Of a DNA stretch of 64,000 nt, positions 1 through 9,241 are shown in pieces. Each line of letters begins with the position of its first letter. Positions within the stretch are counted from its first letter, which is position 1. Source of the DNA: Bacteroidota bacterium (GTDB taxonomy: Bacteria > Bacteroidota > Ignavibacteria > OLB7); contig JAFDZV010000035.1 in NCBI GenBank assembly GCA_018266795.1, positions 1-64,000 on the forward strand, in the 5' to 3' direction. A program made the translations under genes and the position numbers. A model generated the notes under the pieces. That model did no database searches. It was not told the DNA's origin and saw only the letters and a program-made list of their open reading frames with translations.

Positions 1-2
1 AT

Positions 3-743
3 GGTGTGACCGGCTGGACCGGAGCAATCGGAATGCTAGGGCGGCCACCGAGGTCTACATGCACGCCCGCCACGGCGCCCTTGCGATCTATCGGCGCAAC
101 GGGTGCCACGGGAGCAACGGGCGCGAAGGGAGCGACGGGTGTCGATGGTGTGACCGGCTGGACCGGAGCGATAGGTCCGCAGGGGAATCCGGGGGCAGAT
201 GGGTCCGTTGGAGCAACGGGACCGAAAGGAGCCACCGGCGCCGACGGCGTCACCGGGCCTCGAGGCCCCAACGGACTGCCGGGCGGCCCAGGTGCCACGG
301 GCGCAACGGGAGCCACCGGTGCGGTTGGACCGTCGATCCCCCTGGAGTGCATCCTGCGTGCCGGCGATCCCACGCAGTTCATTATCAACGGAGTGAACGG
401 TCCCGCCAATCCAGGTGAGATCGGTGGAGACAACAAGGCCTTTCGTGCGCGCGTGGATCTCACCAATGCGACGCAGGCACGCGTCATGGTGACGATCACG
501 GCAACCAGCCAGTTCCCCGGAAGCTTCGCGCGCGGAGAGTATTCCACCGATGGGCTTACGTGGACCTCGCTGTCCGGTGCGAACGATTCACCCACTGCGC
601 CGCTCGATCAGATCGGCGTTGCAAAGTCGCCCTGGATTTCCCTGACGACGGGCGCTCGGAACGACGTCATGCTGCGCATGGCGTACTTCGGCGGCAATGG
701 CCAGACCGTTACCATCACGTTGATGTCGGTGCAGTTCAAGTAA
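3..743 (+). CDS. Collagen-like (Gly-X-Y) repeat protein, 5'-truncated
   Basis: The frame is already open at the window edge, so the N-terminus is missing. The first 110 or so residues are Gly-X-Y triplets rich in GAT, typical of bacterial collagen-like surface or secreted proteins. They are followed by a globular C-terminal domain of about 130 residues, starting near SIPLECILRAGDP, that I do not recognise. The triplets are interrupted in frame by about 20 non-collagen residues (bases 33-92, MLGRPPRSTCTP...). Bases 3-32 and about 148-177 are near-identical, so the block may reflect repeat rearrangement or an assembly join. A hairpin at 896-929 follows. The partner and location are unknown; structural or adhesive use is an inference. 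Confidence 0.75.
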   Translation, partial: GVTGWTGAIGMLGRPPRSTCTPATAPLRSIGATGATGATGAKGATGVDGVTGWTGAIGPQGNPGADGSVGATGPKGATGADGVTGPRGPNGLPGGPGATGATGATGAVGPSIPLECILRAGDPTQFIINGVNGPANPGEIGGDNKAFRARVDLTNATQARVMVTITATSQFPGSFARGEYSTDGLTWTSLSGANDSPTAPLDQIGVAKSPWISLTTGARNDVMLRMAYFGGNGQTVTITLMSVQFK

Positions 744-895
744 CTGCGTCGCCTGCAACTGACTGCCCCGGCCGCCTACGGGCGGGGGCGGATCGATGGA
801 GGTCTTCGCGCAACGTCAACGTTCGGTGTCGGCAGCGCGGCGGATGCCAAGGCATACGTCACACGATCCCCCAATCTGCGCGCCGATGCCACCCT

Positions 896-929
896 GCGCT
901 CCCCATGTCTCTCCCGGCATGGGGAGCGC
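896..929 (+). terminator. Hairpin downstream of the collagen-like gene
   Basis: A perfect 12-bp stem (GCGCTCCCCATG / CATGGGGAGCGC) with a 10-nt loop lies 150 bp after the stop codon. There is no T-tract. It is the only structure I see in gene-free stretch 744-1117, apart from the promoter element at 1010. Confidence 0.5.
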
Positions 930-1009
930 TGCATTTCGGGGCGTCGATGGCCCAATGGGGCGGTCAACCGGGCGGTGCGGTATGCATCGCGCACTACCGC
1001 GGAATCATC

Positions 1010-1017
1010 TAACTTTG
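1010..1017 (+). promoter_or_regulatory. Bacteroidota-type -7 element (TAACTTTG)
   Basis: An exact match to TAnnTTTG lies about 100 bp before the ATG at 1118. A second near-match, TAATTTTC, lies at 1084-1091. No clear -33 TTTG is seen. The same octamer, TAACTTTG, stands in front of recA on the other strand. Confidence 0.45.
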
Positions 1018-1117
1018 TCCCTCGTCATCTGCACGGATGTTCGGCATCGGACAGCCGGCACGCAGTGGACCGGGAGGGTTGGATAATTTTCCCTGCGGAC
1101 CCATCGTCTACTCAGTC

Positions 1118-2455
1118 ATGAACTCCAAGCCGCCGTTCTTTCTTCTGCAGGCAGCATTCGTACTCCTGACCTGCGGCTTCCATATCCTTCTCGCCCGGCA
1201 CATCTACATGAAGGTTGCAGGCCACAGCCCGCGGCTTCGTATCGGCTTGCTGGCAGCCCTTGCGGGCGCGGTGGTATTCCTCGATCTTCCGCTTGCGCAC
1301 TCCTTCATCATCTACAGGTTCTTCCATCCCACCTGGATCGATCGGCTGATGCATCAGTGGATTGCGCCGTTCATGACGATCCATTTCAACGTTGCCTTCT
1401 TCGGCGGGGTCTTTCTTTTCGGCCGGTACGTGCTCGGCCCGCTCTCCCGCGTCACCGGCCGCCTGTATCGCCGCATCGTGCGCGGCGAATCGAGCGGTGT
1501 GAACCCGGCGGCATCGATCGTGCGCCCTCACGCGCAGCCGCTCGCCATCGGCGGCCACCCGCAGATCCTGACGCCGCATATGGCCAGGCGCCGCTTCCTC
1601 ACCACTGCCGGTATGGCGGTGGCCGGCTACGCGGCCGGAGCAACCACCCTCTCGGCGATGAACTCCACCGATGATTACCGCCTCGAGCAGGTTGTGGTGA
1701 AGATGCCGAACCTTCCCCAGGCGTTGAAGGGAACAACGATCGCGCTCATCACGGATATTCATTCCTCGGTCTTCATGATGCGCGACGAGATGGAGCGCTA
1801 CGTGAAGGCGCTGAACGCGATGAATGCGGACATCGCAATCGTTGGCGGAGACTTCGTCAACAGCAAGCTCGGCGAGGTGTATCCCTTCGCCGAGGCGTTC
1901 AGCGCGCTCAGGGCGCCGCTTGGCGTGTACGGCGTCACGGGCAACCACGATTACTACACCGGGGAGGTGGAGAAGGTGGCGCACGAGGTGGAACAGTGCG
2001 GCATCAAGCTGATCCGCAATTCGAATCTCGCCATCGAGAAGAACGGGGAGAAGATCTGGCTGATGGGAATGGACGATGCGGACATCTACGATGTCAAGCC
2101 GTATCTGGAGACGGGCAAGTCGCCCCGCGGGACGATTGAGAACATGCTGCGCGGCGTGCCGGACGGTGCTCCGCGTCTCTTCCTCTGCCACAAGCCGTAT
2201 CCGTTCGAGGAGTACAGCACGCTCGGCATGGACCTCATGCTCTCCGGGCACACGCATGGCGGGCAGGTGGTGATCGCTCAGATGGACAACATCAATCTCT
2301 CCTTTGCCACACTTGCCTCACGCTACGTTGCGGGGCTGTATCGCGCCCGTTCGAACAGGCGTTCGCAGCTCTATGTCTCGCGCGGTGTTGGAACGGTTGG
2401 CCTGCCCATGCGTCTGAACTGCCCTCCGGAGGTGACGCGCATTGTTCTGGTCTGA
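1118..2455 (+). CDS. Membrane-anchored metallophosphoesterase (YkuE/YaeI-like)
   Basis: 445 aa. The first 150 residues hold three hydrophobic segments. They are followed by a twin-arginine-like stretch (ARRRFLTTAG), a fourth hydrophobic segment, and a calcineurin-type phosphoesterase domain. All metal-site motifs are present: TDIHS, GGDFVN, GNHDYY, CHKP and SGHTHGG. Homologues hydrolyse phosphomonoesters or diesters at the cell surface; the substrate here is unknown. The ATG at 1118 starts the first membrane segment. An upstream in-frame ATG at 1037 would add 27 non-hydrophobic residues. The gene ends 31 bp before the preferred start of the M28 peptidase, so the two are probably cotranscribed. 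Confidence 0.85.
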   Translation: MNSKPPFFLLQAAFVLLTCGFHILLARHIYMKVAGHSPRLRIGLLAALAGAVVFLDLPLAHSFIIYRFFHPTWIDRLMHQWIAPFMTIHFNVAFFGGVFLFGRYVLGPLSRVTGRLYRRIVRGESSGVNPAASIVRPHAQPLAIGGHPQILTPHMARRRFLTTAGMAVAGYAAGATTLSAMNSTDDYRLEQVVVKMPNLPQALKGTTIALITDIHSSVFMMRDEMERYVKALNAMNADIAIVGGDFVNSKLGEVYPFAEAFSALRAPLGVYGVTGNHDYYTGEVEKVAHEVEQCGIKLIRNSNLAIEKNGEKIWLMGMDDADIYDVKPYLETGKSPRGTIENMLRGVPDGAPRLFLCHKPYPFEEYSTLGMDLMLSGHTHGGQVVIAQMDNINLSFATLASRYVAGLYRARSNRRSQLYVSRGVGTVGLPMRLNCPPEVTRIVLV

Positions 2456-2486
2456 CGGCTCACGAGAGGCCCGATCGCCGGGCGGG

Positions 2487-4052
2487 TTGAGGCAACTTCT
2501 CCGCGCCGCGGCATGTCTGGCCCTGCTCTGCGTGGCGCGAAACCTGTTCGCGCAGGCGTCGCTGCCGGCTGAAGCCGTTGCGCGCATGACCCCGTTGCGC
2601 GCTCGCACGCACATCTACACGCTTGCATCCGATCGCATGCTCGGTCGCGATACGCCGAGCCCGGAGCTGGACAGTGCAGCCGACTATATCACAGCGTGCT
2701 TTCGGCGGTACGGCGTGGAGCCGGTCAACGGATCGTATGCACACCAGTACAACCTTGTTCAACAGGATCTCGGCTCGCCGAACAGGCTCGCAATCGGCGG
2801 ACGTCTCTTCGCGCTGAAGACTCAGTTCGTTCCGCTGGAGTTCTCCTCCTCGGGCCACGCAGTGGCGGAGGCAGTGTTCGTTGCGTACGGCCTGTCGCGC
2901 CCCGATTCCGCATACGACAACTACGCAGGAGTCGACGTGCGCGGCAGGATCGCGGTGGCGTTCGAGGGAGAACCGGAGGATCGCGGCGGCCTGTTCACGC
3001 GCGCCCGCGAGAAGATGCGGACGGCCGCCGGCCATGGGGCAATCGGATTGATCCTTCTTCCGAATCCGGCGCGCTCGATTGCAATGAAGGTGAACGGTTT
3101 CCCATGGCCCGCGCTGTACGGCGGGGCCGGCCTGCCGCAGTCCTGGCGGCTGGAGCTTCCATCCGATTCGGACGCCATTCCGTGCGTAAGCGCGGACGGG
3201 TCCGTGATGCATGCGCTGCTTGGCTCTGCGGCCGACGGCGATTCCCTTGCGCCGCTCATGGCATCGCTGGATGCCGGCTCGTCCCGGGCCGTCGGCCGCT
3301 CGCTCGGAGTGGCGGATCTTCAGACCACCATCGACTCCCGGCGGCGCGCGGTTCGCAACGTCGTGGGCGTGGTTCGCGGTGCCCGGCTTCCCGATGAATA
3401 CGTGGTGATCGGCGCTCACTACGATCACATCGGCCATGGACGTCGTGGTGATGCCTCCGGACGGTCGCTCCGCGATACGATTTTCAACGGTGCGGACGAC
3501 AACGCAAGTGGAACCGCCGCCATGCTTCTTGCCGCCGAAGCGTTTGCATCGCTTCGGAACGATCAGCGCCCTGCACGGAGCCTGCTGTTCATTGCCTTCA
3601 GCGGCGAGGAGAAGGGACTGTACGGTTCGCGGGCCTATGTAGAACGGCCGTCCGTTCCGAACCGCGACGTTGCCGCCATGATCAACCTGGACATGGTTGG
3701 CCGCAACCAGCCCAATCGGCTCTCGGTTGCAGGCACCACACGCTCGACACTGCTGGACGAGATGCTTGCGAAGGCAAATCGCGACGAGCCGATGGATCTC
3801 GCGTTCGATCTCGAGCAGATGTTCTCACGCAGCGATCAGGCCAGCTTCGCCGCCTGCGGGATTCCGGTGCTCTTCTTCTCCAGCGGTCTGCATCCGGACT
3901 ATCACCGGCCGGGCGACGAGCCGCAAAAGATCGACGTTGCGAAGGTGGCCCACGTTGCGCGCCTTGCCGCGCGCACTGCGTGGGTTATCGCCGAATGGCC
4001 GGAACGCCCGCGCAGCATGAGTGCAGGGGATGAACATCTGCCGCAGGAATAG
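2487..4052 (+). CDS. Secreted M28-family zinc peptidase
   Basis: 521 aa from a TTG start at 2487, which gives a clean signal peptide (MRQLLRAAACLALLC... FAQA). An upstream TTG at 2442 would overlap the preceding gene by 14 bp. A protease-associated region comes first, then the M28 catalytic domain. The two-zinc site can be read in order: AHYDH, ADDNASG, SGEEKG, NLDMVG and DYHRPGD. Members are extracytoplasmic aminopeptidases or carboxypeptidases. The neighbouring Xaa-Pro peptidase at 6316 suggests periplasmic or outer-surface peptide degradation. Exact specificity cannot be read from the sequence. Confidence 0.9.
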   Translation: MRQLLRAAACLALLCVARNLFAQASLPAEAVARMTPLRARTHIYTLASDRMLGRDTPSPELDSAADYITACFRRYGVEPVNGSYAHQYNLVQQDLGSPNRLAIGGRLFALKTQFVPLEFSSSGHAVAEAVFVAYGLSRPDSAYDNYAGVDVRGRIAVAFEGEPEDRGGLFTRAREKMRTAAGHGAIGLILLPNPARSIAMKVNGFPWPALYGGAGLPQSWRLELPSDSDAIPCVSADGSVMHALLGSAADGDSLAPLMASLDAGSSRAVGRSLGVADLQTTIDSRRRAVRNVVGVVRGARLPDEYVVIGAHYDHIGHGRRGDASGRSLRDTIFNGADDNASGTAAMLLAAEAFASLRNDQRPARSLLFIAFSGEEKGLYGSRAYVERPSVPNRDVAAMINLDMVGRNQPNRLSVAGTTRSTLLDEMLAKANRDEPMDLAFDLEQMFSRSDQASFAACGIPVLFFSSGLHPDYHRPGDEPQKIDVAKVAHVARLAARTAWVIAEWPERPRSMSAGDEHLPQE

Positions 4053-4394
4053 CGGTGCGAAGTAACAATGGCCGCCTTCCCCTGTATGTTGATCGTCGTC
4101 CGGTCGAACAGAACGGAGATCCTTTCGCCATCTGTTCGCACGGGACGCGCCGCCGGGCGAGGCGCAGCGGCCTGCGCCGGACGGATGCGGGGCAACGGCA
4201 GTGCACCTGCCGTGGTGGAGGAGAGTGATTAGCACCTCAAAGTGTATGTTGCCGGTGCGGACGCCGGGCCGTTCGGCCGGCATCTGCAACCTTGAACGTT
4301 CTGTTCCGAATGAGCAGCAGCAATCGGGGCGCATCGATCGTCATGCGCGATGCCGCCGAAATCAATTGCATGACGACGAACTTCGATTACGAGA
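4053..4394. other. Gene-free stretch upstream of the 4395 gene
   Basis: 342 bp with no credible coding frame. TATGTTGA (about 4085) and TATGTTGC (4245-4252) are weak matches to the -7 element. Nothing else was recognised. Confidence 0.4.
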
Positions 4395-5225
4395 ATGAAC
4401 ATGAGAATGCTTTCGATGGCGATTCTTCTGTTTGCCACCGCGACGTTTGCGGCGGCACAGACCGGCACACTGACGGTGAAGGCCGGAACCAAGGTGCCAT
4501 ATACAATCAGCTCCACGATGGACATGACCGAGAGTGTCCAGGGGAATGATGTCGCCATCAACAGAGTGATCGAGAGCCGGACATCGCTCACCGCCAAGAA
4601 GATTGCGAAGAACAAGATCGACTGGGTGCTCGACGTATCGCGCATGCATATGCGCATGACCAATCCGATGGCCGGCAAGCCGGTGGACAGCAACCTGAAG
4701 GTGAAACCGACGCAGTTCTCCACGGACCAGACCGGGCATCTGCTCGGGGTTGCCATGCTGGATCCCGCATTCAAGCAGGCGATGCAATCCTCCGGGCAGG
4801 GAAGTCAGATTGAACTGATGTTCTCCCCGATGCTCCGCCGCGCCGTCAAGCCCGGTGACAGCTGGGAGGAGACGCGGCAGGATACGTCGGAGGTTCAGGA
4901 GGGTGTTGGCGGAACGATGGTGGTTCACGTCACCACGCGCTATACCTACGAGGGGGATGTGGACACACTGAGCACAAAGGCGGCACGCGTTCGCTACGAA
5001 ACCACCTCGCTCGCCATCGACGGCTCACTGGAGGCGCAGGGGGCGAAGATGACGATCGACGGTGACGGTACGGGGGGCGGCCTTACCTACTACTCGCTCA
5101 ACGATGGGCTGATGCTCAACTCCACTGCGAATATGGAGACAAGCGTACGTATCTCGATGACGTCGCCGCAGGAGCTGATCATTCCAGTCACGCAGAAGCT
5201 TTCAACCACCACGGTGCGTAAGTAG
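4395..5225 (+). CDS. Secreted protein of unknown function (DUF6263-like)
   Basis: 276 aa with a signal peptide (MNMRMLSMAILLFATATFAAAQ). The mature part is mostly beta-strand by composition, with no membrane segment. The pattern KAGTKVPYTIS followed later by MLRRAVKPGDSWEE resembles proteins annotated as DUF6263 in Bacteroidota, but that assignment is from memory. Three closely spaced ATGs (4395, 4401, 4407) could each start it. It is followed by a hairpin at 5276 and another secreted protein of similar style, which may be functionally linked. No catalytic motif is visible. Confidence 0.7.
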   Translation: MNMRMLSMAILLFATATFAAAQTGTLTVKAGTKVPYTISSTMDMTESVQGNDVAINRVIESRTSLTAKKIAKNKIDWVLDVSRMHMRMTNPMAGKPVDSNLKVKPTQFSTDQTGHLLGVAMLDPAFKQAMQSSGQGSQIELMFSPMLRRAVKPGDSWEETRQDTSEVQEGVGGTMVVHVTTRYTYEGDVDTLSTKAARVRYETTSLAIDGSLEAQGAKMTIDGDGTGGGLTYYSLNDGLMLNSTANMETSVRISMTSPQELIIPVTQKLSTTTVRK

Positions 5226-5275
5226 GTGGCGTCGTGCAGCCATCACAGCATGCCGCAGCCGCGGTATACGATTGT

Positions 5276-5306
5276 CCGGGAGTTGCATTCAGCGTGCGAC
5301 TCCCGG
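5276..5306 (+). terminator. Hairpin between two secreted-protein genes
   Basis: CCGGGAGT and ACTCCCGG form an 8-bp stem around a 15-nt loop, 50 bp after the 4395 gene and 40 bp before the next start. There is no T-tract. Confidence 0.4.
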
Positions 5307-5347
5307 CTTGCCATTCGTCAATCCCCGTTCCGAAATCCCTCGACGCT

Positions 5348-6277
5348 ATGATCACGTGCGTGCGCACCGGTATCCGTTCGCTTCTGTTCCTGTTGCTCCT
5401 GGTGTGCGGCAGCTCACTTCACGCGCAGGAGAAGAAGCATGACAGCCTGGAGCTTCGTTATCGTTTCGTGCCGGGGCAGACGCTCACCTACCGTGTGTTC
5501 GGGTACGACACGATCGTGATCTACGATTCCACCGTGCACGCCCTGTCGCGCGAGCGCGAGGAGATGGTGACGTATCGCTGCGACTCGATCGTGCCGCAAG
5601 GGTACGTGATGACGCTGCGAACCACGGCGTACAAGGCAACGGAGCGGCGCGATACGGCGACGCCGGTGGTAGTGACCTCGCATCCCTGGGTGGGGCGCAG
5701 CATACGTTTCCTCATGAGCCCTACCGGCCGTCGGCTGGATCTTCTGGCAAGTCCCAACGTTCCCGCGACCGGTCCCGGGGGGCCATTCGCTCCCATGGTC
5801 CTTCCGAATCTCGGTGCGGACTCCACCTACATCGGGAGTTCAGATCAATACGTCAACGAGCAGTGGACCGTGGATGCGCTCTATCCGCCGATCAGGTGGC
5901 GGGGCAACTGCATGCGGAACGTCGAGCGGCGGTTCGATACGCTCGGCAATCCGGTGGTGGAGGTATCGTTCTCGGAGGTTGGGAACAACGCCTATCGCCA
6001 GCCCGGCAAGGGCGATCCCACCACGAGCTCCCTGAGCAACGGAGGCGGCAGCTATTACTGCTCAGCTCGGTATGCGTACCCGATCGCCGGCAACTACGAG
6101 ATGATCAACAACCTCACGATGGACTTCCCCGCTCCCGCTGCACGCAAGCTCCGCGGGCGACATACCACCGGCATACTGATTCAATTCATCTCCGACAGCG
6201 AGCACCCGGGGTTCAAGCCGGAGGAGAGGCCGCAGCGATCGTCGAAACATGGTGGCAGGAGCCGGAAGAAGCACTGA
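5348..6277 (+). CDS. Secreted protein of unknown function
   Basis: 309 aa. The ATG at 5348 begins a signal peptide ending in SSLHAQ; an in-frame ATG at 5234 would put 38 unlikely residues before it. The mature region is soluble, with a strand-rich pattern similar in style to the 4395 product (LRYRFVPGQTLTYRV near the N-terminus, FLMSPTGRRLDLL in the middle). The C-terminus is strongly basic (KHGGRSRKKH). It lies 38 bp before the Xaa-Pro peptidase gene on the same strand. I do not recognise the family. Confidence 0.7.
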   Translation: MITCVRTGIRSLLFLLLLVCGSSLHAQEKKHDSLELRYRFVPGQTLTYRVFGYDTIVIYDSTVHALSREREEMVTYRCDSIVPQGYVMTLRTTAYKATERRDTATPVVVTSHPWVGRSIRFLMSPTGRRLDLLASPNVPATGPGGPFAPMVLPNLGADSTYIGSSDQYVNEQWTVDALYPPIRWRGNCMRNVERRFDTLGNPVVEVSFSEVGNNAYRQPGKGDPTTSSLSNGGGSYYCSARYAYPIAGNYEMINNLTMDFPAPAARKLRGRHTTGILIQFISDSEHPGFKPEERPQRSSKHGGRSRKKH

Positions 6278-6315
6278 GTGTTCTGCAAACGGCCTTTCTT
6301 CACGTGGAGTTGAGA

Positions 6316-7773
6316 ATGCACAATCAGCAGATCGGCACCAACGCACACCGGCGGTTCATGCGGAGGGGGCTTGCCTTCGCTATCGGTGCGGCGGCGTTCC
6401 TGGCGCAGGGGCCGCCGTTGCTGCATGCCCAGGCTGCAGGGCGTTACGATCACTACGACATTCACGATCCGGATTTCCCCTCACGCCAGGAGTACGCCCG
6501 CCGGCGTACCGATGTGCTGGCCCGGCTGGATACGTCGTCGGCGATGCTTCTTCTGGCCGCGGAGGTTCGGAATCGTTCGGGAGACGTGGACTATCAGTAC
6601 CGCCAGCGCAACAGTCTGCTGTATCTGACGGGCGTGACCGAAGAAGGCGCCGCGCTGCTGCTGCTGCCGCGACCGATCCGTGTCGATGGCGTGATGACGT
6701 CGCAGGTTCTCTTCGTTCAACCGCGCAACGCATCATCCGAAGTCTGGACCGGTCTCCTGATGGGCCCCGCGACCGCCGCGAAGATCAGCGGTATTCCGGT
6801 TGTGCTTCCGAACTCCCGCCTTCACGGCGTGGTGGATACGGCGTTGCAGCATATCTCCACGCTTTACTTCGACGACTGGCCGCACGGCGCGGAGCACGAA
6901 CCGCTCACCGGGGCATCGTTCGATCTGGAACGCGAAGGGAAGGCGCAGCTAGCGCGAGGGCACGCGCATCTCAGGGTGACCGAGGCGTCCGGCATCCTGA
7001 ACCCGATGCGCGTGATCAAGTCTCCGGTGGAGATCGCATTGATGCAGCGGGCAATCGATATCAGCATCGAAGGGCATCGCGCCACGATCCGGAGCGCGCG
7101 GCCGGGGATGCATGAATATGAACTCGCGGCCACGATGGAATACCAGTTCCATCGTCTCGGTTCGGAGTATCCCGGCTATCCCAGCATCGTTGGCTCGGGG
7201 CCGAACAGCTGCATCCTCCACTACGAAACCAACAGGCGGGCCGTGCAGGACGGCGAGCTCGTGCTCATGGATTGCGGCGCAGAGTACCACGGGTACACTG
7301 CCGATGTAACCCGCACCTTTCCCATCAGCGGCACCTTCTCGCCGGAGCAGCGCGCGATATACGATCTGGTGTACGAGGCGCAGACTGCGGGTATCGATGC
7401 CTGCCGTCCCGGTTCGGATTTTCATGCGGCCCACCGCAAGGCCGTCGACATCATAGCCGCCGGCCTGAAGCGGCTGGGCATCATCAACGACGAGCGCGAT
7501 TATCGAAAGTACTTCATGCACGGCACGTCGCACTTCCTCGGCCTCGATGTGCACGATGTGGGCATTCCGGGCGAGCTGCAGCCCGGCATGATTCTCACGG
7601 TGGAGCCGGGCATCTACATCCCTGCCGGCAGCGACTGCGATCGGAAGTGGTGGAACATCGGCGTACGGATCGAGGATGATATCCTGGTTACCAGGGACGC
7701 GCCGGTAAATCTCTCCGGCGCATTGGCACGCTCCGCTTCGGACATCGAAGCATTGGTCCGTTCCGGCCGCTGA
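6316..7773 (+). CDS. Secreted Xaa-Pro aminopeptidase (M24B)
   Basis: 485 aa. An AMP_N-type N-terminal domain precedes a pita-bread M24 domain. The five metal ligands are visible: D and D in DCGAEYHGYTADVTRTFP, H in HGTSHFLGLDVHDVG, E in LTVEPGIYIP and E in VRIEDD. It cleaves N-terminal residues preceding proline. A leader (MRRGLAFAIGAAAFLAQG... LLHAQA) indicates export, unlike cytoplasmic PepP. The ATG at 6316 is preceded by GGAG; the ATG at 6358, exactly at the leader, is the alternative. It probably works with the M28 peptidase at 2487 in peptide scavenging. Confidence 0.9.
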   Translation: MHNQQIGTNAHRRFMRRGLAFAIGAAAFLAQGPPLLHAQAAGRYDHYDIHDPDFPSRQEYARRRTDVLARLDTSSAMLLLAAEVRNRSGDVDYQYRQRNSLLYLTGVTEEGAALLLLPRPIRVDGVMTSQVLFVQPRNASSEVWTGLLMGPATAAKISGIPVVLPNSRLHGVVDTALQHISTLYFDDWPHGAEHEPLTGASFDLEREGKAQLARGHAHLRVTEASGILNPMRVIKSPVEIALMQRAIDISIEGHRATIRSARPGMHEYELAATMEYQFHRLGSEYPGYPSIVGSGPNSCILHYETNRRAVQDGELVLMDCGAEYHGYTADVTRTFPISGTFSPEQRAIYDLVYEAQTAGIDACRPGSDFHAAHRKAVDIIAAGLKRLGIINDERDYRKYFMHGTSHFLGLDVHDVGIPGELQPGMILTVEPGIYIPAGSDCDRKWWNIGVRIEDDILVTRDAPVNLSGALARSASDIEALVRSGR

Positions 7774-8038
7774 GAACGCTCCTCATCGTGGTGGCCGTGT
7801 ACAGCAGGCAATTCCGTTCCGCTCCATCTCCGCGTGTGCGTATGCACCGCGCGAACCTCACCGCACGCAACGTCTTCAGCGCAGTACCCCGGAGCTGCGG
7901 CCCGTTCCTGCGGGCGCAGGCTACCGCAGCGGCCTCGTAGCAGCGTCGCCATCACCGCTGTGGCTATCGCCCCGGATCGCTTCGTTCGGTGAAAGCCGTC
8001 GCGCGCGTATCTTCGGTCAACAGTGGAGGGTGCTCGCC

Positions 8039-8554
8039 ATGCAGAAGACCTATCTCATCGATGGCTATAACGTGATTCATGCCTCGCCGGTGTTCAGACG
8101 ACTGTTCAACAACACCGGCCACGAGGCCGCACGCGCCGCGCTTGTCAATGCCGTTGCCACCTTCGCCGAACGGAACAACAGTCGTTGCACCATCATCTTC
8201 GACGGCGCCGCCGAGGCCGGGCAGGTAACTCCCAATGTGAATGTGGTGGCGAGCAATGGGAGGAGTGCGGACGATTTGATCCGCGACGCCGCACGCCGCG
8301 AGGGGAGGCGCCTGGCGGTTGTATCCTCCGACATGGAGATCGTTGCCACGGCCCGCGCCAACATGGCGGAGATCGTACATGCCAAGGCGTTCGTGGCGCA
8401 GCTCACCGTGGGAACGCATACGCAACCCGCGTCCGCACCCGGAGCCGCTGCGCGCCCTCACCGCATCGCCGAGCTGCGCGAGCGCTCCGAGAAGCCGGGC
8501 GCAATCTCGCGCGACGACCTGGATGAATGGAAGCGCCTGTTCGAAGGCGAGTAG
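8039..8554 (+). CDS. YacP-like NYN-domain (PIN-fold) RNase
   Basis: 171 aa. The N-terminal YLIDGYNVIHA and later IIFDGAAE, SADDLIRDAARR and VVSSDMEI are the acidic motifs of the NYN/YacP (DUF901) family, metal-dependent nucleases related to PIN domains. Bacillus Rae1 is a member that cuts mRNA on the ribosome. The ATG at 8039 has a good Shine-Dalgarno (GGAGGG at 8025-8030); a GTG at 8030 is less likely. TTCG-N19-TATCTTCG at 7985-8015 is a plausible Bacteroidota-type promoter. A perfect 14-bp hairpin at 8643 follows. Substrate unknown. Confidence 0.85.
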   Translation: MQKTYLIDGYNVIHASPVFRRLFNNTGHEAARAALVNAVATFAERNNSRCTIIFDGAAEAGQVTPNVNVVASNGRSADDLIRDAARREGRRLAVVSSDMEIVATARANMAEIVHAKAFVAQLTVGTHTQPASAPGAAARPHRIAELRERSEKPGAISRDDLDEWKRLFEGE

Positions 8555-8642
8555 TGCGCGCATGCTCGATTGCGGAAGCCCGCAGGCTCGCGGACGATTG
8601 AACGGCCCCGCCGTGCAATCTGCGGCCTGCGCTCCAACAATA

Positions 8643-8678
8643 AACGGCCCGTCCCGGAAGTAATCGGGACGGGCCGTT
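8643..8678. terminator. Bidirectional hairpin between convergent genes
   Basis: A perfect 14-bp stem (AACGGCCCGTCCCG / CGGGACGGGCCGTT) with an 8-nt loop sits between the ends of the NYN gene (+) and the 8744 gene (-). It has no T-tract on either side. Confidence 0.65.
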
Positions 8679-8743
8679 CCACAGTTGTCGAGCATCGTCA
8701 GGCGCTGTGCCCGGACCGATCCGCATGCCGGGGGACATGCCTC

Positions 8744-9184
8744 TCAGGGGATCATCCAGACTCTGCGGGCCTTGAGCCGATGCTGCAGCAGATTTGAAAT
8801 CGCCTTCAGACTATACTCCACTCCAAACCGGTCGCGCAGCCAACGCTGAATCTCGTTCAACGTGCCGACATGCTCCGATTTCAGTTTGCAGCGCAGTTCT
8901 TCCAGCTCGCTGCGATTGATCCTCATCCGTCCCGGGTCGGCATTCTCATCATGGATGAGAGCATCCAGTCCGTGTTGAGTATACTCCTTCAACCATCGGT
9001 GCACGCTTCGTTCCGAGCATCCGATCATGGCGCTCACTTCCGACAGGGGGAGAGAGGGCGCCTCCTTCAATATCCGGAGCATCTTCAAACGATTCGTCTG
9101 CTGCTGCTGACCGGTATACTGCCGTTCCAGAGCTGCGAGGGTCCGCAGGCTCTCCTCAATTCGACCGTTCCGTTTTCGTGGCAT
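8744..9184 (-). CDS. Stand-alone IS630-type helix-turn-helix protein
   Basis: 146 aa. After a short helical lead-in (RLKMLRILKEAPSLP) comes a first HTH (SEVSAMIGCSERSVHRWLKE). A second winged-helix segment of the IS630/Tc1 transposase type follows (TLNEIQRWLRDRFGVEYSLK). The protein stops at KARRVWMIP, just where the DDE catalytic domain of a transposase would begin, so it can bind DNA at most. It aligns along its whole length with the N-terminal third of the 10553-11788 product. It could be a domesticated regulator or a transposase relic. The intact frame and defined stop favour the former. Confidence 0.75.
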   Translation of the reverse strand: MPRKRNGRIEESLRTLAALERQYTGQQQQTNRLKMLRILKEAPSLPLSEVSAMIGCSERSVHRWLKEYTQHGLDALIHDENADPGRMRINRSELEELRCKLKSEHVGTLNEIQRWLRDRFGVEYSLKAISNLLQHRLKARRVWMIP

Positions 9185-9241
9185 AAACGTCTTCGGTTCA
9201 ACTCAATATGGGGGTGGTGCGTGTCCGGCGATGGTACACGC

